Origin: Prionace glauca
Taxonomy: Eukaryota > Chordata > Chondrichthyes > Carcharhiniformes > Carcharhinidae
Direction: 5' to 3'
Assembly (NCBI GenBank): GCA_037974335.1
Contig: CM075760.1
Span: forward strand, 5,763,432 to 5,827,431
DNA length: 64,000 nucleotides
The position numbers and the translations under genes are program-made. The notes under the pieces were generated by a model. The model was given only the letters and a program-made list of their open reading frames with translations. It did no database searches and had not been told where the DNA came from. Shown piece by piece: positions 32,153-42,600 of the stretch (within the stretch, counting starts at the first letter, position 1; each line of letters opens with the position of its first letter).

Positions 32153-32535
32153 ATTTCCGTGACGTCACCATCAGCCCCTCCCCCCGTCGAGGAAAAAGCG
32201 GCAGTTCAGAAATGTAGAAAGTGAGAGAAATTCCCACCCGGAAATCCCGCCCGGAGCGGAATTAAAATTAAATAAAATACATATTTTTATAAAGAGGCAG
32301 GTGGCGGAACCGCGCATGTGCTGTAGTATTTTCCCAGAGCGCACCGCGCGGGTGTGATTGAAAAAAAGACGCAATAAAAGAAACGATTTTCCCGAATGGA
32401 GAAGGAACCGAAAGTCTGACGGGTGAGGATTTGAATAATAATCATCAAGATTCAAAATATTAAAAGATTAAAATGGAACTGCCTGGGCGCATGTGCAGGA
32501 CGGGAATTCCCCCAGAGTACAGCGCGTGGGACGCC

Positions 32536-32667
32536 GTCTCCCCTGGCAACGCAACATGGCTGCTGGCCGTCTCCCCTCGCAACGCAACATGGCCGCCGGC
32601 CGTCTCCCCTTGCAACGCAAGATGGCCGCTGGCCGTCTCCCCAGGCAACGCAAGATGGCCGTCGGCG
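32536..32667 (+). repeat. Four tandem 33 bp units with YY1-like and RFX half-site-like motifs
   Basis: Units start at 32,536, 32,569, 32,602 and 32,635. Each begins GTCTCCCC, then a NGCAACGCAA stretch (GGCAAC, an X-box half site, in units 1 and 4), then AANATGGC, a YY1-like core. As 33 is a multiple of 3 all frames stay open, which explains overlapping ORFs on both strands here. Unit 4 ends exactly at a splice donor (GGCG|GTGAGTG). Confidence 0.8.
32655..32667 (+). CDS. Candidate very short first coding exon, unknown gene
   Basis: The ATG of array unit 4 (CAAGATGGCC) opens Met-Ala-Val-Gly plus one base before GTGAGTG, a consensus donor. The promoter context is good, but such a short exon cannot be supported without transcripts. 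Confidence 0.2.
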
Positions 32668-32904
32668 GTGAGTGATTATGGCGCAGGCGCAGTGAGGTCT
32701 GCCTGCAGCCCATTGTCCAGATTGCCCCCCAGTGGATATGATGGGGATGGTGCAGCAGATGGAGCAACAATCCCAGTTTCAATGGGGGGAGAGAAGCTGC
32801 AATTCTGCTCCCTGTTGTTCACTCCTCTCCGCAGTCTCAGCATTGCAGAGTGTTTAAACAAGAGGGTGCATTGTCACAGCGGCACCTTGACCTGCAGTTT
32901 AAGT

Positions 32905-33203
32905 TTATTTATTAGTATCACGAATAATTAGGCTTACATTCACACTGCAATGCAATTCCTGTGAAAATTCTCTCGTCGCCACATTCCTGTTCGGGAAACA
33001 CTGATGGAGAATTTGGCATGGCCAATGCATCTAACCAGCAAGTCTTTTGGACTGCTGGAGGAATGCAGAGCATCTGGAGGAAACCCGTGCAGACATGGGG
33101 AGAATGTGCAAACTCTACACAGCCAGTGACCCAAGCTGGGAAACGAGTTTGGGGCCCTCGTGCTTAGAGGCAGCAATGCTAACCACCGTGCCACTGTGTT
33201 GCA
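32905..33203 (-). mobile_element. tRNA-derived SINE
   Basis: Reverse complement of the SINE seen at 7,711 and 23,655, with the tail 'tttattagtatcacgaataattaggcttaca' at the low-coordinate end and the tRNA-like head (ctaaccaccgtgccac) at the high end. Confidence 0.85.
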
Positions 33204-33353
33204 ACACTCTCCCCCAGATATCAAACTACCCGCCCCCCCCGCCATTAAAATCATAAAATCCCGAAAGTGCATCAAGTCTACATCAAGAGTATTTTGCCCG
33301 ATTCCCGTAACCCCACAATACCGTCTAATCCCCCTGACCTTCACATCTTTGGG

Positions 33354-34075
33354 CAGTTATTACAATCAGGGCCTTATATCAGTAACCTCTGCCCTAAACC
33401 CCTCTCAGTTATTACAATCTGGGCCTTGTATCAGTAATCTCTGCCCTAAACCTCTCTCAGTTATTACAATCTGGGTCTTGTACCAGTAATCTCTGCCCTA
33501 AACCTCTCTCAGTTATTACAATCTGGGCCTTGTATCAGTAATCTCTGCTCTAAACCTCTTTCAGTTTTTACAATCTGGGCCTTGTATCAGTAATCTAGTA
33601 TCAGTATTCTTTGCTGTAAACCTCTCTCAGTTATTACAATCTGGGCCTTGTATCAGTAAACTCTGCCCTAGACTTCCCTCAGTTATTACAATCTGGACCT
33701 TGTATCAGTAATCTCTGCCCTAAACCTCTCTCAATTATTACAATCTGGGCCTTGTATCAGTAATCTCTGCCCTAAACCTCTCTCAGTTATTACAATCTGG
33801 GCCTTGTATCAGTAATCTCTGCACTCAACCTCTCTCAGTTATTGCAGTCTGAGCCTAGTATCAGTATTCTTTGTTGTAAACCTCTCTCAGTTATTACAAT
33901 CTGGGCCTTGTATCAGTAACCACTGCTCTAAACCTCTCTCAGTTATTACAATGTTCGCCGTGAGTCAGTAACCTCTACCCTAAAACTCTCTCAAGTCTTA
34001 TAATCTGGGTCTTGTATCAGTAAACTCTGCCTAAACTTCTCTCAGTTATTACAATCTGGACCTTAAGCAGAGGAC
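33354..34075. repeat. 52 bp minisatellite, about 14 units
   Basis: Unit: 'cagttattacaatctgggcc' followed by 'ttgtatcagtaatctctgcc' and 'ctaaacctctct'. Starts at 33,354, 33,406, 33,458 confirm the period of 52. Units in the middle have small indels. No spacer diversity, so this is not a CRISPR-like array. Confidence 0.95.
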
Positions 34076-34791
34076 ATAGAGATTTAATATAACTGAAAAC
34101 AGAATTGAAGGGGGTGATAAGGAGATTTTTTTACACATTATGATCTGGAATGCACAACCTGACAGGTGCTAGAAGCAGGTTTAATAATAAGTTTAAAAGA
34201 AAATTGGATGAATATTGACAGAGTTATTGTGAATTGGATTAATGAAATAGTTCACTCATTTTGGTGGCATTTTGAATGTTTCCCCCGTAAGGTTTTAATA
34301 TTTGATCTTTTCAGTCACAACGTGTCTGAAACAGAAGATTAAACCCTTGGGTTTGATGAACTGTCAGATCTGTTTCCTATGTATCTGTGTAACTTGAGAA
34401 CTACAGATAACCATAAGAAGGAACTGATTATTTTCAGTTCCTCTAACAGATACACCTCAGATATCGAGAATCTCAGGAGATCATCATGCCTTCATTATTC
34501 CCTCACCAAATATAACAGCTCTCAGTCAGGCTGAGTCAGTCACATGTGTCTTTGTTATAATGTTTCCACTTCTATTTTATCACTCACTTCCCAGTGACAC
34601 TCATCATTACACCGACAGTCTAAAATATCATTGCTCCCTTACATCTTGTCCTCCTATTGTAATCGGATGTTTGTTGGGCCTCTTGTCTCCCTTAAGGTCA
34701 GATTACCTGCAGTTCAAATGACCTCAGAGACACTGAAACCAACCTTTGTGATTATTATTATACCAGACTCCAGTCAGCCCCAGGAGCTGCA
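34076..34791. other. Non-coding interval with a LINE-like 3' fragment
   Basis: About 34,076-34,235 ('ggaatgcacaacctgacagg', 'aaaattggatgaatattgac') resembles a LINE C-terminal/3' region on the plus strand. Nothing recognised from 34,236 to 34,791. Confidence 0.4.
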
Positions 34792-34805
34792 GTTGTAAAA
34801 TACAG

Positions 34806-34973
34806 TAAGAAGTCTCACAACACCAGATTTAAGTCCAAACAGTTTATGTGACAGTAAAGCTTGTGGGATTACTATCAAATAAACTGGTTGAATTTAAACC
34901 TAGTGTTGTGAGACTTCTTGCTGTGTTTACCCCAGTCCAACGCCTGCATCTCTATGTCATGACTATCATCGAC
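34806..34973 (+). repeat. Short fold-back copy of the TIR-bearing element, with 14-base target duplication
   Basis: Contains the family's two termini in inverted orientation ('agtctcacaacaccag' ... 'ctagtgttgtgagact') with the middle deleted. Flanked by a perfect 14-base direct repeat gttgtaaaatacag at 34,792-34,805 and 34,974-34,987. Confidence 0.8.
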
Positions 34974-35349
34974 GTTGTAAAATACAGCAGAATTGGAATA
35001 ACAGACAGGTTATTGTCTGATACTGACAGTGGCAGAGTAACACACACTGGAATTTAAATACATTATATCAATAGACCATGACTCACTCACACTATCAAAT
35101 TAAACCTAAACTTTGGTTATGGTGTACTGGATACCGACTGTATTATCATTACATTGGATCTAATGCTGTATTCACTAACATACTGCAATGTGACTCTTAT
35201 TATGTGAACAAACACTGTTTATGTTACACTCAGAGTCAGTCAGTGTTTTGCTGTGTTTTCTCTGTGCTCCATCTCCACTCTGATTGGACTGGAGCCTGTG
35301 TGTGTGTCATTGTTACACTGAGACTCTGTTATTATTGGACAGGTAGCAA

Positions 35350-35770
35350 GTCATCGTCACAATGCCCGGCTGATCGACGGCGGCGCGGACCAATGGGAAG
35401 AGGGGGCGGTGCTGGAGGACTGAACGGCGTTCGGTCCTCCAACCAATAGGAGCGAAAGAAGGGCGGGCCCAGCTTTGATTGGAGCATGCGCAGTGTGAAT
35501 AATGGCGGTGGAAAGCGGGCTTTGTTTTGGGCTGGGAAATCTGTTCGAGGTGATTGGCGGTACGGAGAGAGCAATGGATCGCCCAGGTGGGTGAAAACGA
35601 TGCGTAAGCATGTGGTGTAAGTAGCAAACCGCGGAAGAGGTCTTCCCGGACCCAGTTTGTACCGAGCAGGGCCGCAGCTCCTCAGGTTCGTCCCGGGTTA
35701 ACGTTCGCCATCTTTATTGGGGGCAATATGCAGCAGTGCGTACTCGCGGCCGCCATGTTTGTAGAGGGCA
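35350..35770. promoter_or_regulatory. CpG-rich promoter-like region 2
   Basis: CpG-dense, with CCAAT boxes (accaatggga about 35,389; accaatagga about 35,441; inverted tgattgga about 35,476), a GC box (gggggcggtg), an NRF1-like GCATGCGCAG (35,484) and YY1-like cores at 35,502 and about 35,753 (gccgccatgtt). It looks like a TATA-less housekeeping promoter facing right. Confidence 0.6.
35502..35586 (+). CDS. Candidate first coding exon, unknown gene
   Basis: ATG in a YY1-like context (taATGGCGG) 12-20 bases after an NRF1-like site opens 28 codons (MAVESGLCFGLGNLFEV ... AMDRP) plus one base to a donor CCCAG|GTGGGT, with a stop just inside the would-be intron. Composition is protein-like rather than simple. 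I do not recognise the product and cannot place later exons. Confidence 0.35.
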
Positions 35771-35999
35771 ATGATGTCATTAAGTGGGAGGGGCTTGTTC
35801 CCCATTGTTCAGAATGGAGACAACTTGTCCATCAAACTGCATCAACTCTCTGATGCAGGCAGAGATGAGGCAGAGCGGTGATCAGAGCATCTCATTGATG
35901 AGGCAGAGCGGTGACAGAGAACGAAAAATAAAGGGAAATAAAAACAGAAAATACTGTAAAATCTAAGCAGATCTGACAGCATCTGTGGAGAGAGAATAG

Positions 36000-36257
36000 A
36001 ACGCTCTCTCCACTCACATTGTCTGTACCTTTAAGACTTGATTACCTGCAAAAATTTGCATTCCAACCATTATTTTGTAAATTGAGTTTGTGTCTTTCTC
36101 TGCCTTGTTTGTGGACAGAACTCCCACTCACCTGACGAACGAGCAGCACACAGAAAGCTAGTGGATTTTGCTACCAAGTAAACCCATTGGACTTTAATCT
36201 GGTGCAGTGAGACTTCTTACTGTGTTTACCTCGGTCCAACGCCACCATCTCCACTTC
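36000..36257 (+). repeat. TIR-bearing element, 3' end fragment
   Basis: Shares 'ccactcacattgtctgt', 'cattccaaccattattttgt', 'gagtttgtgtctt' and the terminal 'gtgagacttcttactgtgttta' with the element at 48,072-48,870. A short repeat ending 'tctgacagcatctgtggagag' precedes it. Confidence 0.75.
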
Positions 36258-36439
36258 AGAGAAAATAGAACCAATGTTTCGAGACTGGATGACCCAGAAA
36301 GCTTGTACATGTGTAAACTTCGACACCTCCATGTACCTGACACCTCCATGTACCTTTGTACACCTCTATCGATCTACTTTGCTCCAAGGAGAACAACCTC
36401 AATTTACCTAAAAAAGAGGACACTGCAAGAAGGTAAAAG

Positions 36440-37150
36440 TGAAGGTAAGAGTTTTATAAATGTTCTTAAATAATTTAATTGGTGCTCAAAATGTCAGTCA
36501 GTGGGGTTAAGTGCTGCACTTGTGAGATGTGGGAGATCTGTGATGCTTCCAGCGTCTCAGATTACTAAATCTACAGGAAATGCACCCACTTGCAGCTCCT
36601 TACGGTCAGCATGGATAGGTTGGAGCAACAGTTGGATGCACTTAGCAGAATGAAGATGACGGAAAGTGTCATAGATAGGAGCTTTAGAAACTTGGCCACA
36701 CCCAAGGCAGGCAGATAGATGGGTGACTGCTAGAAGGGGCAGGCAGTCAGCGTAGGAATCCCCTGTGGTCATCTCCTTCTCTAACAAGTACACTGTTTTG
36801 GATACTGTTGGAGGGTTATAGCCTATCGGGGGATAAATACAGCAAACAGAGCACTGGCACCACGGCTGGCTTTGTTATTAAGCAGGGAGGTACAAAGAGC
36901 ACTAGAGCAATAGTTATAAGGAGCTCTATAGTTCGGGGTGCAGATAAGTGCTTCTGTGGGCATGAAAGAGACTTCAGGATGTTGTGTTGCCTCCCTGGTG
37001 TCAGGGTCCAGGAAGTCTCCAAAAGGGCAGTAAGCATTCTGAAGTGAGAGAGTGAACAACCAGTGGCCATGGTACATGTTGGTACACAGGTAGGAAGAGT
37101 GACGATGTCCTGCAACAGCAGTTAAGGGAGTTAGGTAGAAAGTTAAAAAG
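36440..37150 (+). mobile_element. CR1-clade LINE, ORF1 fragment with esterase-like start
   Basis: Includes VKCCTCEMWEICD-like Cys-rich start, a coiled-coil-like MDRLEQQLDALSRM, and KSTRAIVIRSSIVRG (SGNH/GDSL esterase block I region, normally GDSIVRG), with several stops between. Earlier work on CR1 describes an esterase domain in ORF1. It breaks off at about 37,150 in GRKLKSR, near where the CR1 at 54,746 begins. Confidence 0.75.
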
Positions 37151-37199
37151 CAGGATCTCTTGGGTTGTAATCACAGGATTGCTCCCTGTGCCACCTATC

Positions 37200-37765
37200 C
37201 ACTGTCATCTCTTAAAGTAACTCTCCCCAACCTATCAAGGCCAACTCACGTCTCATAACCTCATAGTTTTCTTAAGATTTAGCACCCTCGTCTCCGAATC
37301 AACTCTCTCATTCTCCAGTTTGATTTTTAAAAATCTATCATGTTGCAGTTGCTCATCCCGAAGGGGTCTGGTACAATTGGATTGGCAATGATTCCCTTCT
37401 CACGACACAGTACCCAGTCTAAGCAGGCTTGCTCTCCAGTTGGTTCCTCCAGATATTGGTCAATTAAACCATCCTGTATACATTCCAGGAATTCTCTTCT
37501 ATGGCATTGTGGCTAATTTGATTTGCTCAATCTATGTGCAAATTAAAATCATCCATGATCACCAATACTCCCTTATCACATGCATCTCTGATTTTGTGTT
37601 TAATGCCATTCCCAACATCACCACTGCAGTTTGGAGGTCCATATATGACATCCACTAATGTTTTTTGCCCCTTGGCAATGGGGGGGCAGTATAGAATTCT
37701 TCCTATGAGCCCCTTGATTTTAGTTTACTGCAATGTGTAGACTAGATTGAGGTGCCTTATATATA
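37200..37765 (-). mobile_element. LINE endonuclease-region fragment
   Basis: The reverse strand shows a diverged apurinic endonuclease region: a GIKHKIRDACDKG stretch, then DDFNLHID (normally GDFNLHID). Stops interrupt it. It abuts the CR1 ORF1 piece in opposite orientation. Confidence 0.65.
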
Positions 37766-37954
37766 GTGAGAATTCACAATGTGCCAGTCTCACAACTTTG
37801 CTCCAAGTGGACTGATGCTCTTTGAGCCTGGGAGAGCACATTTCCACTGAAATGATCCACAAAAGCTGATGAAGGACATTTATTTAATCCTGGACAGTAA
37901 ATAGTGTTTTTTCTACCACTACAGATAGGCCTAAAATAAATACATTTTCCCTGT

Positions 37955-38199
37955 TCCATTGAGTCTACAGCACAGGGCCAGGCCAGTCGGCTCAGTCAGT
38001 CTGTGTCAGTGTTTATGTTCCACATGACCCTCCACCCACCCCTCTCCATCTCCTCCCATCAGCATATCCTTCTAATCCTTCCTCCCTCATGTATGTATCC
38101 AGCTTCCCCTTCAGTGTATTCATGCTGTTCACCTCAGTCACTCGCTGTGGTGATGAGTCTGTCATTCTCACCACTCGCTGGATAAAGAACTTTTCCTGT
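37955..38199. repeat. Dispersed repeat, unnamed
   Basis: 'attgagtctacagcacaggg' through 'tcgctggataaagaactttt' has the style of a retroelement tail in minus orientation. No coding capacity. Family not assigned. Confidence 0.45.
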
Positions 38200-38500
38200 T
38201 AGAGCTTATTTATTAGTCACAAGTAGGCTTACGTTAACACTGCAGTGAAGTTGTTATGTAAACCCCCTTGTCCTCCCACTCTGGCTGCTGGTCGGGTACA
38301 CTGAGGAAGAAATTAGCATGGCTAATGCACCTAACCAGCACATCTTTTTGGACTGTGGGAGGAAACTGGAGCACCTGGAGGAAACCCACGCAGACACAGG
38401 AAGAACATGCAAACTCCACACAACAGAGACCCAAGCCAGGAATCGAACCCGGGTCCCTGTGCTATGAGGCAGCAGTGCTAACCCACTGTGCTGCCCTCGA
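38200..38500 (-). mobile_element. tRNA-derived SINE
   Basis: Full-length minus copy: tail 'ttattagtcacaagtaggctt', body 'ctaaccagcacatctttttg', 'aggaaacccacgcagacaca', and tRNA-like head with B-box 'gaatcgaacccgggtcc'. Less diverged than 32,905-33,203. Confidence 0.9.
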
Positions 38501-38570
38501 AATCACTACTGGATTATTGAACCCCTTCGTAATTGTAAGGTCAGGGGGGTGGGAACTCCAGCACGCGGAC

Positions 38571-38905
38571 AAAGAACATAGAACTTATAGCGCAGTACAG
38601 GCACTTCGGCCCTCAATGGTTCCACTGGTTGGCGCAACAATCTAATGACCCTCTAACCTAAACTATTCCAACGTTATCCATATGTCTATCCACTGACCAT
38701 TTGAACGCCCTTAAAGTTGGCGAGTCCACAACTGCTGCAGGCATGACCTTACTACCCTCTGAGTAAAGAACCTACCTCTGATATCCGTCCTATAGTTACC
38801 AGCCATTTATTTAAAGCTATGACCCCTTGTGTTAGCCATCACCATCCGAGGTAAAAGGCTCACACTATCCACTGTATCCAATCCATTGATCATCTTGTAT
38901 GCCTC
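38571..38905 (-). mobile_element. CR1-type LINE 3' end
   Basis: Starts with the tail 'aaagaacatagaacttatagcg' and contains 'gagtaaagaacctacctctg' and 'accccttgtgttagccatc', reverse complement of CR1 C-terminal coding sequence (TRGHSFK reading). Only the C-terminus is left. Confidence 0.75.
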
Positions 38906-39205
38906 ATGGGACATGGGAGCCCTGCCCCCACCCATTGCCCCCCTGCCAGGAGCCACACTCCCACCCATTGCTCCCTCCCCTTCTGGGAGCCCCACCCCCA
39001 CCCATAGTTCCCCTCGCCTCCCAGAAGCCCTGCCCCCACCCACTGTTCCCCTTCCCCTTTCCCTCCCACTCTGGGGCCCTGCCCCCACTCATTATTCCCC
39101 TCCCATTCTGAGAGACCCGCCCCCACCCATTGTTTCCCTCCACCTCCCCCTCCTGGGACCCCCTCCCCCACCCATTGTTCCCCTTCCCCTCCTCGAGCCA
39201 AGGTT
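38906..39205. repeat. C-rich tandem repeat, about 43 bp unit
   Basis: About seven degenerate units of the form 'gccctgcccccacccattg' plus a pyrimidine-rich filler. Overlapping Pro-rich and Gly-rich ORFs on both strands are products of the repeat. Confidence 0.85.
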
Positions 39206-39589
39206 TCTGCTCATGCGGCTGGTGGCTCCGCCCAGAGTGAGAAGCCGCTCGGTGATCTCCCCCCTCCCCCCCAGCCCAGGACTGTACATGTCCAAAGGAA
39301 GAAGGGCCATGTGCGGGTCTGTGCCCACCCTCTGTGACCGGCAAGCTAAGATGTGAACCAATAGGAGAGTTGGAGGATTGGAAAATCTCTAGTCCTCCAG
39401 CGAATTGAACTGCAGGCTTTGGGTGAACGAAGATTGATCCTCAGAAAACCTAGAACTTCCTCCTCTCTCTCACATCTCTGAGTAAAGCACTCCCCCATTT
39501 CCATTTCTTATTAATTTCTAGTTCTGTAATATATTACTGCAGCTGCATTATATATTTCCAGTCATAAACTCATTGCAGCACAGAAGAAG
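39206..39589. other. Non-coding interval
   Basis: No gene recognised between the C-rich array and the minisatellite; moderately GC-rich on the left, AT-rich on the right. Confidence 0.4.
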
Positions 39590-40530
39590 CTAATTGGGTA
39601 ACCTTGAGGAGAGTCTGAGGGGGACACTGGGACTGTGGGACTGACAGTGAGCACCTTGAGGTGGGTCTGAGGGGGACACTGGGACTGTGGGACTGACAGT
39701 GAGCACCTTGAGGTTGGTCCGAGGGGGACACTGGGACTGTGGGACTGACAGTGAGCACCTTGAGGTGAGTCTGAGGGGGACACTGAGACTGTGGGACTGA
39801 TAGTGAGCACCTTGAGGAGAGTGTGAGAGGGGGACACTGGGACAGGAAAACAGCACCTTGTGAGAGGGGGTCACTGGGACACCAAGAGAGGCAAGCAATG
39901 CCTTGAGCAGAGTGTGAGAGGGGCGATCACTGGGACACCAGGGCAGAGAGCTTGCACCTTGAGGAGATTATGAGGGGAGGGCACTAGGATACTATGACAG
40001 ACAGTCAGCTCCTTGAGGAGAGTATTCGAGAGGCTTACTGTGACACCAGGGCAGAGAGTTAGCACCTTGAGGAAAGTGTGAGAGGGGGACACTGAGACAG
40101 ACAGTCAGACCCCCCCTCCACAGAAGCATGTGGGGGTCACTGTGACAGTGGCATAGACAGTCAGCACCTTAAGGAAAGTGTGGGAGGTGTAAACTGGGGC
40201 AGACAGTCAGCACCTTGAGCAGAGTGGGAGAAGGGACACTGGGACAGACGCTCAGCACCTGGAGCAGAGTGTGAGAGGGGGAAACTGGGGCAGACACTTA
40301 GCACCTGGAGGAGAGTGTGAGAGGGGGAAACTGGGGCAGACACTCAGCACCTGGAGGAGAGTGTGAGAGGGGGAAACTGGGACAAACATTCAGCACCTGG
40401 AGGAGAGTGTGAGAGGGGGAAACTGGGACAGACTGTCAGCACCTTGAGGAGAGTGTGAGAGGGGGAAACTGGGACACTGGGACAGACGCTCAGCACCTTG
40501 AGAAGAGTGTGAGAGGGGCACAAAGAGGAT
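39590..40530. repeat. Minisatellite, 52 bp units decaying to about 46-50 bp
   Basis: The first units ('gcaccttgaggtgggtctga' ... 'gggactgtgggactgacagt') start at 39,651, 39,703 and 39,755, exactly 52 apart. Later units are shorter, built on 'gagtgtgagagggggaaac' and 'cagacactcagcacctgg'. Roughly 18-19 units. Confidence 0.93.
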
Positions 40531-40686
40531 TCAAGCCACAGGTGGATTTATGTAGCAATGGAACTGGGACCGTTTGTTTATGTCCTGTGGTGCTGAGGAT
40601 TCTCTTCAATATCGATTCAGTTGTCAGGGAACACAACTCTTTCTGCCAGACCATTGGATGATGGGTAATGTGGGCACTGTCCTAAC

Positions 40687-41262
40687 GCATAAGAACATAA
40701 GAAATGGGAGCAGCAGTAGGCCTTCGAGCCTGCCCTGCCATTCGACAAGATCATGGCTGATCTGAAGTGAATCAATTCCACTTTCCCGCTTTCTCCCCAT
40801 AACCCTTAATTCCCTTGTCTATCAGAAATCTATCTACCCATGACTTAAATGTATTCAGCGAGGTAGCCTCCACATTTCAATGGGCAGAGAATTCTAGAGA
40901 TTCACCACCCTTTGAGTGAAGAAGTTCCTCCTCAACTCCGATCTAAACTGTCCTCCCCCATTATTTTGAGGCTGTGCCCTCTAGTCCTGCTGTCCTTTCT
41001 AAGCGGGAAGAAACTCTCTACCTCTACCCTATCCATCCCCTTCATTATCTTATGAGATCCCCCCTCAGCCTTCTAAACTCTAATGAATACAGACACAGTC
41101 TATTAAATCTCTCCTCATAGGTTAACCCCCTCATCTCTGGTATCAGCCCAGTGAACCTTCTCTGCACTCCCTCCAAGGCCAATATATCCTTCCACAAGTA
41201 CGCCGATCAAAACTGCACACGGTATTCCTGTTGCAGCCTCACCAGTACCCTCTACAGCAACG
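40687..41262 (-). mobile_element. CR1-clade LINE 3' end
   Basis: Begins with the tail 'taagaacataagaaatggg' and carries, reversed, the C-terminal region as in 29,723-31,800. It ends abruptly inside a Gypsy-type fossil, so one may have inserted next to the other. Confidence 0.88.
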
Positions 41263-41975
41263 CATCAAATATTGCTCAAGTTCATGCAATGCACAAATTC
41301 CTGACTGATGGAGGGTGGTCCATTTTTAGAATTCAACACCTGCAGAATGCCTGGTGTCAAGAAAGAGGTGTGAAGTTTCTCCACTCTTCTCCTTGTGTTT
41401 GATTAACTCATCCTGTGTATGGCCATCCATTTTGAATGAGCATCTACCAATATCAGGAACACAGACCCCATGAACGGTCCGGCACTGTCCATGTGCACTC
41501 ACGTCTACGGCCAACCCAAGTGTAAAGAATAGTGACTGGTGACTGTTCTGCCCTTGTTGATATTGCCAACACTGACACACAAGCAAATATCTGTATCCAT
41601 ACCTGGCCACCAGACGTGGCAATTTGGAGGATCGTCAGTTTGCCACTCCTGGGTGGCCATGGTAAAGTTCGGCCGGGTTGGGATGGTGTCTCAGGATGAC
41701 ACTCTTGAACCCCATAGGAGTATGCCATCTTCCACAGTCAGCTGTTCTCTGCCACTCCAATATGGGTGCAATTCTGCTGTAACAGCCTTTTGGTTACCCC
41801 CATCAGCTCTTACTTCTTCAGTTTATTCAGGACTGGGTAAGTTTGCCTCCACAGCCAAATATTATTGGCTGCTGCTGGGAGAATTTTGAAAAATTTCATG
41901 ATTACTGTCTCTTCCATTGGGGATGTGACCAGTTGTCTGTTAATTGTAACCAGCTCAAGATATCTGCCTTCGCGA
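41263..41975 (-). mobile_element. Gypsy (Ty3)-type LTR retrotransposon pol fossil, broken
   Basis: Minus-strand remnant in which an integrase-type core signature (AGPFMGSVF, then VDAHSKWM) can be recognised. No LTRs are identified in or beside it. It is broken in many places and looks old; the extent is approximate. Confidence 0.6.
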
Positions 41976-41989
41976 CTCGGCCTCCTAGT

Positions 41990-42275
41990 CACCCGTGTTC
42001 AGAGGGCAATTAAGTGTCAACCACATTGTTGCGGCCCTGGAGTCACGGTTAGGCCTGACCATGGAAGGACAACAGATTTCCTTTCCTTGGACATTGGTGA
42101 ACCAGTTGGGGTTTTCCCGACAATCAACAATTTTTTTATGGTCACCAGCGGATTCTAAACTCCTGATCTATTTATTCAAATTCCACCATCTGCTGTGACG
42201 AGATTGGAACCCGGATGCCCAATACATTAGCTGAGTTTCTGTATTAATAGTCGAGTGATAAAACCACCTGTCCAC
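41990..42275 (-). mobile_element. tRNA-derived SINE, second family
   Basis: Reverse copy: 'caaccacattgttgcggccc', 'ggaaggacaacagatttcc', 'accatctgctgtgacgagat', ending in a tRNA-like head ('gtattaatagtcgagtgat'). The same family lies at 61,400-61,660 in plus orientation and, truncated, at 1-120. Confidence 0.75.
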
Positions 42276-42453
42276 ATCCTGAGTGTACACATCCTGAGTT
42301 CTGGTAACCAAGACACTCCATATTATATACATCTGCAGAGCTCCTGGAGTGGACAGCATTAACTGCCTCAATCAGGGAGCTCATATTCCAATAACTCCAC
42401 CTGATGGTTATCGGTAAAGTCTTTAAATATGTCTCTCCGTCACTTTCTGTGCT

Positions 42454-42489
<36 letters not shown>

Positions 42490-42600
42490 TCTGTCTTTTG
42501 TTCTTGTTGTTTCCATTATACTCATTCAGTCTCACTGTTTCCCATTCATTTCCGCTCTCTGTCTCTATATCTGTTTCTTTCTGCCTCTGGCTATTTCCCT
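42154..42600. repeat. Segment D, right copy
   Basis: Partner of 1-462 in the same orientation. It leads into GPCR copy 2 about 400 bases further on, whereas the left copy leads into inverted block A. Confidence 0.85.

Larger units (their letters stand above)
32050..32720. promoter_or_regulatory. CpG-rich promoter-like region 1
   Basis: High CpG density against a CpG-poor neighbourhood. Motifs seen: CRE palindrome TGACGTCA at 32,160-32,167, an adjacent ETS-like CGGAAAT and YY1-like ATGGCGGC on the minus strand, NRF1-like GCGCAGGCGCAG near 32,690, and a 4 x 33 bp array at 32,536-32,667. The layout suggests a divergent housekeeping promoter, with candidate first exons on both strands (32,076-32,152 minus, 32,655-32,667 plus). 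This is inference from motifs. Confidence 0.6.

Noticed and set aside
32473-32931. 152-codon ORF with an 11-residue repeat
   Set aside because: It is the reading of the 33 bp promoter array, and all frames on both strands are open there because 33 is divisible by 3; it then runs into a SINE.
33354-34075. Possible CRISPR-like array (regular 52-base spacing)
   Set aside because: The whole unit repeats; there are no unique spacers, and the genome is a vertebrate's.
38829-39361. Pro-rich and Gly-rich ORFs up to 175 codons
   Set aside because: They come from the C-rich tandem repeat and the CR1 tail beside it.
39562-40343. Repetitive Ser/Pro ORFs on the minus strand
   Set aside because: A 52-base unit is not a multiple of 3, so no stable repeat protein is encoded; the openness is local.
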